A DNA stretch of 5,024 bases from DATAMF01 sp964472565 (GTDB taxonomy: Bacteria > Chloroflexota > Anaerolineae > Aggregatilineales > Aggregatilineaceae), in assembly GCA_964472565.1 (NCBI GenBank), contig CAYYNB010000277.1, positions 1 to 5,024 on the forward strand, given 5' to 3'. The position numbers were made by a program, and so were the translations under genes. Below are positions 1 to 4,522 of this stretch, in pieces (positions within the stretch are counted from its first letter, which is position 1; every line of letters begins with the position of its first letter). A model generated the notes under the pieces. It was given only the letters and a program-made list of their open reading frames with translations. It did no database searches and had not been told where the DNA came from.

Positions 1-1
1 T

Positions 2-955
2 TGCCGTCGCGGTGGGCGGCGGCGGCTCGGTGGGCGGCAGAGTCGGCGTGGCGTTGGGATCAGGCGTGCGCAGCAGCAGCGTATCGCCGGGTTTGATCAC
101 ATCCGCGCGGGTGAGGCCGTTGATTTCCAGCAGTTGATCGACGGTCAGATCGTGCTGCACGGCAATCAGCCAGATTGTTTCACCGTCCTGCACGACATAG
201 GACGTGGGGGGTGTCGGCGGCGGTGGTGTCGGCTGGCCCGGTCCCAACTTGATCAGCACTTCGTCGCCGGGATGCAGGGCATCACTCCGTTCCAGGTAAT
301 TGAGCGCCAGCAGTTCATCGAGCGTAATGCCGTAACTCGCGGCGATGTCCCAGGCGGTCTGGCCCATCTGCACGACATGCACAACCGCTCCGTCTTCGCG
401 GGGGGCGGCCTGGATGATAGGGACCATCACAATGGCGGGTGGGCCTTCGTCGGTGGGGGTGGCGGCTGTGCCCGGTTTGTTGGGTTGTACAGGGGTCGGC
501 GGCGAAGGGCTGCCGACCACCAGGACGTAATAGCGTTCGTCCTCGTTTTCGGCTACGCCTGCCCCCACATCGGCACTATCGGACAGCATCGCCATGCGGT
601 GAACGCTGCTGTTGTGCCACATATCATTGACGGCCCAATCCATCGTTACATAATTGAGCGTGCCTGCCGCGTAATTTTCCATCACGAGGCCCGTATATCC
701 CGCCGCATAAGCGCGATCCTGCGGGGTGGAGCCGCCCGCGCCGCTGTGACCATGTGCATGATTGGCGGCTAACCAGTTTGCCTGGCTCTGCGCCGCCGCC
801 ATCAGGCTGGCGTTGGCGGTGAAGGCGGACCGGCCATTGGCCGCACGATAGGCGTTGACCATGTTGATCAGCGCGTCCGGCGTTTCGCTCTGCGCGTGAA
901 CGGGCTGCAAGAGCGCTAAATTGATGAGACACAGGATCAGGATACGGCGTATCAT
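2..955 (-). CDS. Secreted CAP/SCP-domain protein with two C-terminal LysM repeats (C-terminus off the left edge)
   Basis: The reading frame is open for 318 residues from ATG 955 to the window edge with no stop, so the C-terminus is missing. Residues 1-21 form a signal peptide (basic MIRR, a hydrophobic core, then a PVHA|Q cleavage site). Residues about 26-148 are a CAP/SCP domain: NMVNAYRAANG, an H66-x-H68-x-H70 cluster, MENYA with E93, and SSVHR with H119, matching the His/Glu positions of the CAP pocket. After a Pro/Thr linker come LysM 1 (about 192-237) and LysM 2 (about 252-297), each ending in a PGDxxL motif. A second Pro/Thr-rich tail runs off the edge. LysM binds N-acetylglucosamine glycans, so attachment to the cell wall or an external polysaccharide is likely; the activity of bacterial CAP domains is mostly unknown. 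In-frame ATGs exist at 985 and 976, but 955 has GGTGAG at 962-967 with a 6-base spacer and gives a clean signal peptide. A TATAAA at 985-990 could be a -10 element, with no good -35. Confidence 0.9.
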   Translation of the reverse strand, partial: MIRRILILCLINLALLQPVHAQSETPDALINMVNAYRAANGRSAFTANASLMAAAQSQANWLAANHAHGHSGAGGSTPQDRAYAAGYTGLVMENYAAGTLNYVTMDWAVNDMWHNSSVHRMAMLSDSADVGAGVAENEDERYYVLVVGSPSPPTPVQPNKPGTAATPTDEGPPAIVMVPIIQAAPREDGAVVHVVQMGQTAWDIAASYGITLDELLALNYLERSDALHPGDEVLIKLGPGQPTPPPPTPPTSYVVQDGETIWLIAVQHDLTVDQLLEINGLTRADVIKPGDTLLLRTPDPNATPTLPPTEPPPPTATA

Positions 956-1020
956 TCGACTCTCACCGATAAACATACAATACATTTATACACAGCCGGG
1001 GGAAAATGTTGGCGGAGTGC

Positions 1021-1046
1021 CAAAAACAGGAGGGCGTCAGCCCTCC
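1021..1046 (-). terminator. Intrinsic terminator of the receiver gene
   Basis: On the minus strand a perfect 7-bp stem (GGAGGGC / GCCCTCC, 1029-1046) with a 4-base loop is followed by TGTTTTTG. It begins three bases after the stop codon of the response regulator. This is the only hairpin in the window with a following T-run. It separates the regulator from the downstream CAP-LysM gene, which would then need its own promoter. Confidence 0.85.
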
Positions 1047-1048
1047 AA

Positions 1049-1426
1049 TCAGGAGTCGGCTTCGTTGTCCTGGTGAAGTTCCAGCGCCAGATTACGAACT
1101 TCGGTATAGGTAATGGGTTTAACCAATACCTTATCGGCTTCTTCCAGTGTTTTGTTCGCAAGATACGGGTCGGCACTCGTCACTATCAGATACACAGCAG
1201 CGAAACGTTCATCGCCCCGAATATACCGCAAAACTTCAAGACCGGACACCTGGGGGAGGTGCAGGTCTAAAACCACAATCTCAGGTACATATTTTTCCAG
1301 CCATTCGAAGGCTGACGCGCCATTCCAAACGACTTCGACGGCATACTGTGCTTTTTCAAAAGCGACACGGAAGATTTCGGCAATGTCCGGCGTATCTTCA
1401 ACCACTAAAACCCAACGTTTCGTCAT
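1049..1426 (-). CDS. Stand-alone receiver-domain response regulator (CheY-like, phosphorylatable)
   Basis: This 125-residue protein is a single receiver domain with no output domain. The key residues are all visible: the acidic pair E10-D11 in VLVVED, the phospho-acceptor D54 in VVLDLHLP, the switch T83 in IVTSAD, and the invariant K103-P104 in VLVKP. The position three before the lysine, usually aromatic in CheY-type switches, is V100. Such proteins accept phosphate from a histidine kinase and act through protein contacts or as a relay; the partner kinase is not in this window. An in-frame GTG at 1435 would add three residues. ATG 1426 is preferred because AGGTGA (1433-1438) lies five bases upstream, and the GTG itself is built from those Shine-Dalgarno bases. 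The gene appears monocistronic, with its own candidate promoter and an immediate terminator. The family assignment is firm; the pathway is unknown. Confidence 0.95.
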   Translation of the reverse strand: MTKRWVLVVEDTPDIAEIFRVAFEKAQYAVEVVWNGASAFEWLEKYVPEIVVLDLHLPQVSGLEVLRYIRGDERFAAVYLIVTSADPYLANKTLEEADKVLVKPITYTEVRNLALELHQDNEADS

Positions 1427-1447
1427 TTCTTTCACCTCACTTCCTTT

Positions 1448-1480
1448 ATTTTACTATGGAACCCTACTGAACAGTGTAAA
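1448..1480 (-). promoter_or_regulatory. Candidate promoter of the receiver gene
   Basis: Reading the minus strand, TTTACA (1475-1480, one mismatch to the -35 consensus) precedes several possible -10 boxes: CATAGT at 16 bases (1453-1458), TAGTAA at 18 bases, and the better TAAAAT (1448-1453) at a long 21 bases. None is ideal in both sequence and spacing, so the promoter is likely but its -10 is not fixed. It lies next to the 3' end of the decayed hydrolase gene. Confidence 0.35.
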
Positions 1481-1483
1481 GAT

Positions 1484-1971
1484 TTAACGAAAAAGGGGCG
1501 AAGGAAAGTGATAACCCCACATGGGGAGGGCACGCTGAAGCACAAGCCGCCGTGGGATGCGCGAAAGTATCCGCAACATAAAGCGACTGCTGTCCTTGCG
1601 ATTCGATATGCAGCGCGATCTGGCCGGGGGCGAGCTATGGTTGGAGACGCTGCAAATCGGCTTGAATGGCGGCGGTCTGCGGCTGAGGGGGATCGGAAAA
1701 CCAGAAGGCCCATTCTTCCTCAGAAAGCACATAGCACGCGTGGGGGAAGGCGCAGCGCCCGTTCTCGTCCAGCGCACCGCCCATGTGATCGCGGTGGGCG
1801 TCCGGCTGGCCCCATGCCGGTATCGATCAGGACCTGTTGATTATCCAGGCGCAGCAGCAAACCGTTAAAAGGCGTGTCGGGCGCGTTGCAGAAAAAACTG
1901 CGCACCCGAAAGGGCAGCATCCCATCGCTGATCGACCAGCATTCGCTATTCCCCAGTGAAAAGTGTAATGG
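1484..1971 (-). pseudogene. Decayed metallo-beta-lactamase-fold hydrolase, fragments in three frames
   Basis: Three minus-strand frames carry successive pieces of one MBL-fold protein. The first runs from 1971 to about 1810, with FSLGNSECWSISDGMLPF followed by LLLRLDNQQVLIDTGMG, the usual N-terminal strands of these enzymes. A frame change follows, and AHRDHMGG (about 1776-1799) carries most of the HxHxDH metal motif; its first His and the roughly 20 residues normally between DTG and this motif are missing. This frame reads VLSEEEWAFW, meets TAG at 1635-1637, then resumes with GQIALHIESQGQQSLYVADTFAHP. The GHTPGH segment expected just before GQIAL is absent. The third frame ends in MWGYHFPSP (H codon 1508-1510), resembling the terminal YHFP histidine motif. 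About 160 codons remain of a family usually near 270-300 residues. No intact start is visible. It directly follows the lipoprotein hydrolase stop and was probably the third gene of that operon. Metal ligands are lost, so it cannot be active. I cannot name the substrate of the ancestor. Confidence 0.82.
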
Positions 1972-1973
1972 TT

Positions 1974-2873
1974 TTATCCTGGCGGGTTCGTGGCTTTGAT
2001 CCAGTTCACAATGGTGTCCAGCGTGGCCGGTTCAGCCGTGAACATGGCCATACCGTGCCCGGCGGCGGGATACAGGATAAGCTGGTGGGCACCCGTCGCC
2101 ATCCCATCGAGCGCCACGCTGTCACCCGGATTATTTTCGTCGTTCTGGCTGGCGATGATCAGCACGGGGCGCGCACCGAGCCGGGCCATCGCGTCCGCTG
2201 CCGTCAGCCCGCGATAGTCCAGGCCGGGACTGAGCAGCACCACACTGTGACAATAGGACACGTCCGCGCAGCCGCGTAGGGCTAAATTGGCGCTGATGCT
2301 GGACCCGACCAGCGTTAACCGGGCGGGATCAATGCCTGATAGCTGCTTGATTAACTCTAAAACGGCCTGGATGTCAGCGGGCGCAAGCGACCAATCCACC
2401 CTGCCGCCCGTTTCACCATAGCCGCGCAGATCGACGGTTAACACGGCGTAACCGTCGGCTTGCAAGCGGGCGGCTAAGGCGTCCCAACTGGACCGATCCA
2501 GGCGTTCTTCGGGCAGCAGCACGACAATAGGCGCGGGGCGATAGGCCGGATTAAACAGGGTTCCGCGCAGCGCCAGACCGTCCGCGACGGTGATCACCAC
2601 CGGCAGCGTGGCCTGCGGCTGTCCCGGTGTGCGGGTGGGCAGCGGAATCTCCGGTTCGCCTTCCGCCGCCAGCCCTGCCTGAGTCGGATTGCTCAGACCC
2701 ACTGCCGCGCCGGAATAGGGATCGTTGGTGGGCAGGATGGGATCGACGGTGGGGCTGGCAGCCAGAATCGGCGGGGTGGGGGTGCGCGTGGGATCGGCGG
2801 GCGTGTCGTCCTGCTGGCAGGCGGCCAGCAGCGCCGCGATAATCCCCAGACTCACGACACGGCGCAGGTTCAT
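1974..2873 (-). CDS. Lipid-anchored alpha/beta-hydrolase-fold protein
   Basis: This 299-residue protein begins with a lipoprotein signal (MNLRR, a hydrophobic core, lipobox L16-A17-A18-C19), predicting lipidation at C19 and export to the outer face of the membrane. Residues 20-92 are a Pro/Thr/Ala-rich spacer. From about 92 to 296 it shows an alpha/beta hydrolase fold: the strand PIVVLLPE, then TVDLRGYGETGG, the nucleophile elbow G190-S-S192-I-S194, the likely acid D245 in ASQNDENNP, and H273 in AAGHGM. The elbow has Ser where the common GxSxG pattern has the last Gly. C202 and C208 could form a disulfide outside the cell. An esterase or peptidase activity is plausible, but the substrate cannot be read from the sequence. 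Its ATG overlaps the methyltransferase stop (ATGA, 2870-2873), and only a weak GGCGG stands upstream, so translation is probably coupled to the gene before it. The decayed MBL hydrolase follows immediately. Confidence 0.9.
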   Translation of the reverse strand: MNLRRVVSLGIIAALLAACQQDDTPADPTRTPTPPILAASPTVDPILPTNDPYSGAAVGLSNPTQAGLAAEGEPEIPLPTRTPGQPQATLPVVITVADGLALRGTLFNPAYRPAPIVVLLPEERLDRSSWDALAARLQADGYAVLTVDLRGYGETGGRVDWSLAPADIQAVLELIKQLSGIDPARLTLVGSSISANLALRGCADVSYCHSVVLLSPGLDYRGLTAADAMARLGARPVLIIASQNDENNPGDSVALDGMATGAHQLILYPAAGHGMAMFTAEPATLDTIVNWIKATNPPG

Positions 2874-3643
2874 GCTTTTTCCGCCAGGACAATCATACGC
2901 GGGCAGCCCTCTTCGAACGGCATCTGATCATCGTCGCCATACGTGGTCAGACGGTGGAATCCGGTTAATTCCAGCATCAGATCCATTTCGGCGGTGAACA
3001 CATAACGCAGCGTCAGGGGGGCCAGCGTGCGGTAAACCAGACCGTCGGGGCCGATTTCGTCATAAATCCAGGTCACGTGTAACTGCTGCGCAATCCGTTC
3101 GAGCGAACTCACGGAATGCTGCATCACAAAACGCCCGGTTTCCGGCTCGTTAAAAGTGCGTTCCAGCACCACGCTGCCCACGTCGTCGGAACCGAACGCT
3201 TCGGCGGCATTCGGCAGATCGATCACGAGCAAGCCGTCCGCGTCTAACAGATCATGGAACCGGCGCAGCGCGGCGATTTGGGTCGCCTGGTCTTCAAAAT
3301 GCATAAAGGTGTTGTAGGGCACGATGATCAGCTTAAACGGACCGGGCAGGGGCGTCGTCAGGGCATCCCCCTTCACAAATGTGACCAGCGGCTTAAGCTG
3401 CGGCATGTTAGCCAGGTGGCGCTGGCCCCGGTCGAGCATCGCCTGGGCATTATCGATGCCCACCACACGATGGCCTTCCTGGGCCAGGGCGAGCATCACC
3501 CGCCCGCTGCCGCAGCCGACATCCAGAATCGGGCCGCCGGTTTCGTCGGCCAGTTCGCTGTACAGGGCTAAATCTTCCACCTTCGTGGCATGTTCGGCGT
3601 CATAAATCCGCGCGAGTTTTTCGTAAAATTCCACATTCAGCAT
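2870..3643 (-). CDS. Class I SAM-dependent methyltransferase
   Basis: The 257-residue product has a Rossmann-type methyltransferase domain in its first 145 residues. Motif I is ILDVGCGSGR (39-48), which binds S-adenosylmethionine; the acidic end of strand 2 is GIDNA with D64, expected to hold the ribose hydroxyls; motif III-like KGDA has D93; and strand 4 is LIIVPYNTFMHF, leading to LLDADGLLVIDLP (132-144). The C-terminal part (about 150-257) is a beta-rich region ending in GFHRLTTYGDDD and CPRMIVLAEKA, usual for stand-alone small-molecule methyltransferases. The acceptor is unknown. An in-frame TAG at 3656-3658 lies just upstream, so ATG 3643 is the first possible start. AGGA at 3654-3657 is a Shine-Dalgarno with a longish 10-base spacer. 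It is the first gene of a two-gene operon with the lipoprotein hydrolase, overlapping it by four bases. Cytoplasmic: no signal peptide or membrane segment. Confidence 0.92.
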   Translation of the reverse strand: MLNVEFYEKLARIYDAEHATKVEDLALYSELADETGGPILDVGCGSGRVMLALAQEGHRVVGIDNAQAMLDRGQRHLANMPQLKPLVTFVKGDALTTPLPGPFKLIIVPYNTFMHFEDQATQIAALRRFHDLLDADGLLVIDLPNAAEAFGSDDVGSVVLERTFNEPETGRFVMQHSVSSLERIAQQLHVTWIYDEIGPDGLVYRTLAPLTLRYVFTAEMDLMLELTGFHRLTTYGDDDQMPFEEGCPRMIVLAEKA

Positions 3644-3681
3644 ATAACGATTTTCCTACGGTGAATCAAAGAACCGCCCGC

Positions 3682-3711
3682 AGTGTAGCCCACAACGGGG
3701 TATATCTCCAA
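3682..3711 (-). promoter_or_regulatory. Candidate promoter of the methyltransferase-hydrolase operon
   Basis: On the minus strand TTGGAG (3706-3711) and TACACT (3682-3687) are 18 bases apart, each matching its sigma70 hexamer at four of six positions. Transcription would start near 3675, giving a leader of about 30 bases that includes the AGGA at 3654-3657. The match is modest and is offered as the best candidate only. Confidence 0.35.
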
Positions 3712-3801
3712 AAAATTCAGTCACCTGTTTTTTATAAATCAGCGTATAACAAGTTAGCGGTTAAGGCTGCGCCAAGATTTTCCTTACCCCATCCCCCCTT
3801 A

Positions 3802-3822
3802 CCCCTTCCCTCAGGGAAGGGG
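3802..3822. repeat. GC-rich hairpin CCCCTTCCC-TCA-GGGAAGGGG
   Basis: A perfect 9-bp inverted repeat with a 3-base loop, preceded by a C-rich stretch (3787-3806). No T-run follows on either strand, so it is not a typical terminator. The hairpin at 4425-4452 has a similar CCCC-TTTCC / GGAAA-GGGG design. This suggests a dispersed intergenic repeat family, which cannot be confirmed from one window. Confidence 0.55.
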
Positions 3823-3831
3823 AGTCAAACC

Positions 3832-3849
3832 GGATGAATAGGATGATTA
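3832..3849 (+). repeat. Imperfect 9-base tandem repeat (GGATGAATA / GGATGATTA)
   Basis: Two adjacent 9-base units match at eight of nine positions and end 20 bases before the -35 box of the rightward promoter. The position would suit an activator site, but two copies of a short AT-rich unit could arise by chance. Confidence 0.35.
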
Positions 3850-3869
3850 TTTTCTTGGATCGGCCTAAC

Positions 3870-3898
3870 TTGACGCTGACTCTGTTTCATGCTAAAAT
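3870..3898 (+). promoter_or_regulatory. Sigma70-type promoter of the pseudo-receiver gene
   Basis: TTGACG (3870-3875) and TAAAAT (3893-3898) are separated by exactly 17 bases, each differing from consensus at one position. The start of transcription should lie near 3905. This is the strongest promoter match in the window, and it shows that the ATG at 3889 lies inside the promoter and cannot be the translation start. Confidence 0.78.
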
Positions 3899-3911
3899 AT
3901 TCTTTAGTTGC

Positions 3912-3935
3912 GCAATTATGCAATCAAGCAATGAA
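3912..3935 (+). repeat. Three 8-base GCAAT repeats in the leader
   Basis: GCAATTAT, GCAATCAA and GCAATGAA follow each other without a gap, so GCAAT recurs at an exact 8-base period (3912, 3920, 3928). The array lies between the predicted transcription start and the ribosome binding site (3942-3946). The palindrome TTGCGCAA (3908-3915) overlaps its left end. A repressor site or RNA element is possible; no function can be assigned. Confidence 0.5.
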
Positions 3936-3951
3936 ACAAGTGAGGGCAACC

Positions 3952-4413
3952 ATGCAGCGTCAAACATCCGAACTACTGCTCGTTGAAGAACTAACCGCTT
4001 GTTATGCGGCGACCCGCTGCCCGGTTCAGGTACTCGTGGTTGATCGCGTCAACGGCCCGGCCAACATCCTGATCGATACCATCGGCCTGCTGATGGATCA
4101 CGAAATTTCGGTGTTGTCGGTTGAAAATACGAACGATGCGATCCGCGCGATGGACTATTATTACTTTGATCTCGTGGTGGTTGGCCTGGATGGACACCAT
4201 CCGCGCCAGATGACGGTGCTGCCTGTCATGCACGCGCACCAGCCGGACACCTCGATTCTGGTGGTGGGGCGCGATCTTTCGCGCGAGCAGCGCAACTATG
4301 CCCGCTATTACGGCGCGCGCGACGTGTGGACGGTTCCCGAACGCGCCGCCGATTTAAAAAAACTCATTTCAAGTATGGCTGAACGCTACTTCGTCAGCGC
4401 TCAGGCATCCTAA
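3952..4413 (+). CDS. Pseudo-receiver protein (degenerate response-regulator receiver domain)
   Basis: The 153-residue product has receiver-like secondary structure from about residue 24 to 143: strand 1 VQVLVVD, strand 3 FDLVVVGLD, strand 4 SILVVGRD, then GARDVWTVPE where receivers have the GADDYLTKP region. The chemistry is gone. The acidic pair is D31-R32, the phospho-acceptor position is G78 (D80 sits two residues later), the Thr/Ser position is G106, and the Lys position is V128 before P129. It should therefore not take up phosphate in the usual way and may act as a constitutive or ligand-sensing binding module. The first 23 residues are a short N-terminal extension, and no output domain follows. 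The frame is open from ATG 3889, but that codon overlaps the -10 region. ATG 3952 is chosen because GAGGG (3942-3946) lies five bases upstream; ATG 3931 is a poorer alternative. Fold assignment is fairly sure, function unknown. Confidence 0.85.
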   Translation: MQRQTSELLLVEELTACYAATRCPVQVLVVDRVNGPANILIDTIGLLMDHEISVLSVENTNDAIRAMDYYYFDLVVVGLDGHHPRQMTVLPVMHAHQPDTSILVVGRDLSREQRNYARYYGARDVWTVPERAADLKKLISSMAERYFVSAQAS

Positions 4414-4424
4414 CTCCTCCTGAT

Positions 4425-4452
4425 CCCCCTTTCCGTCGGCGCGGAAAGGGGG
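4425..4452 (+). terminator. Strong GC hairpin after the pseudo-receiver gene, possible terminator
   Basis: CCCCCTTTCCG (4425-4435) pairs perfectly with CGGAAAGGGGG (4442-4452) around a 6-base loop, 11 bp in all. An outer ACTCCT (4413-4418) can pair with AGGAGT (4453-4458) across a bulge. It begins 12 bases after the stop codon, which suits termination or 3'-end protection, but no T-run follows, so intrinsic termination is uncertain and some readthrough into the next gene is possible. Confidence 0.5.
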
Positions 4453-4457
4453 AGGAG

Positions 4458-4483
4458 TGGGGGAGCCGCGTTGTAGTCCCCCA
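4458..4483. repeat. Second hairpin TGGGGGA ... TCCCCCA
   Basis: A perfect 7-bp inverted repeat with a 12-base loop starts within a few bases of the preceding hairpin (its first base overlaps that hairpin's optional outer stem). It has no T-run on the plus strand. The two form a double stem-loop between the pseudo-receiver and the winged-helix gene. Confidence 0.4.
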
Positions 4484-4496
4484 AACACTCAAAAGA

Positions 4497-4507
4497 TCAC
4501 TTAGTGA
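4497..4507. promoter_or_regulatory. Perfect 11-base palindrome TCACTTAGTGA upstream of the winged-helix gene
   Basis: TCACT and AGTGA flank a central T, and an outer G4495/C4509 pair extends the symmetry with one mismatch. It ends two bases before the Shine-Dalgarno AGGAGA (4510-4515). Small winged-helix regulators often bind such symmetric sites near their own gene, so an autoregulatory operator is possible. No promoter is clear between 4414 and 4510, so the proposal is tentative. Confidence 0.3.
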
Positions 4508-4522
4508 GCAGGAGAACCACCT

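Larger units (their letters stand above)
3644..3951. other. Divergent intergenic control region
   Basis: About 308 bases separate the methyltransferase start (minus) from the pseudo-receiver start (plus). They hold the leftward candidate promoter (3682-3711), a GC-rich hairpin (3802-3822), an imperfect 9-base tandem repeat (3832-3849), the rightward promoter (3870-3898) and a leader with three GCAAT copies at 8-base spacing (3912-3932). The part around 3700-3760 is AT-rich. I find no small gene or RNA gene here. Confidence 0.7.

Noticed and set aside
134..772. Long plus-strand open frame of 212 codons
   Set aside because: It is antisense to the CAP-LysM gene, whose minus-strand product has a signal peptide and clear domains. 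The plus product is rich in Arg/Gly/His with no recognisable motif.
624..932. Minus-strand open frame of 102 codons
   Set aside because: Same strand but a different frame from the CAP domain; low-complexity Arg/Gly/Gln sequence, a shadow of the real frame.
985..1020. Promoter for the CAP-LysM gene at TATAAA (985-990)
   Set aside because: No acceptable -35 box is found 16-18 bases upstream, so it is mentioned only in the gene entry and not called.
1508..1868. Overlapping plus-strand open frames
   Set aside because: Antisense to the MBL remnants, without a good ribosome binding site or any known motif. The minus-strand fragments explain the sequence better.
1484..1971. Programmed frameshifting or a split but functional MBL gene
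   Set aside because: Whole motifs are missing (the first metal His and the GHTPGH segment), not just the frame. A frameshift alone could not restore a metal site.
3781..3830. CRISPR repeat or small RNA gene at the C-rich hairpin
   Set aside because: Only one copy of the unit is present here, with no spaced direct repeats, no flanking promoter and no T-run.
3889..3951. N-terminal extension of the pseudo-receiver from ATG 3889
   Set aside because: The ATG lies between the -35 and -10 boxes and before the expected transcript start, and it has no Shine-Dalgarno.
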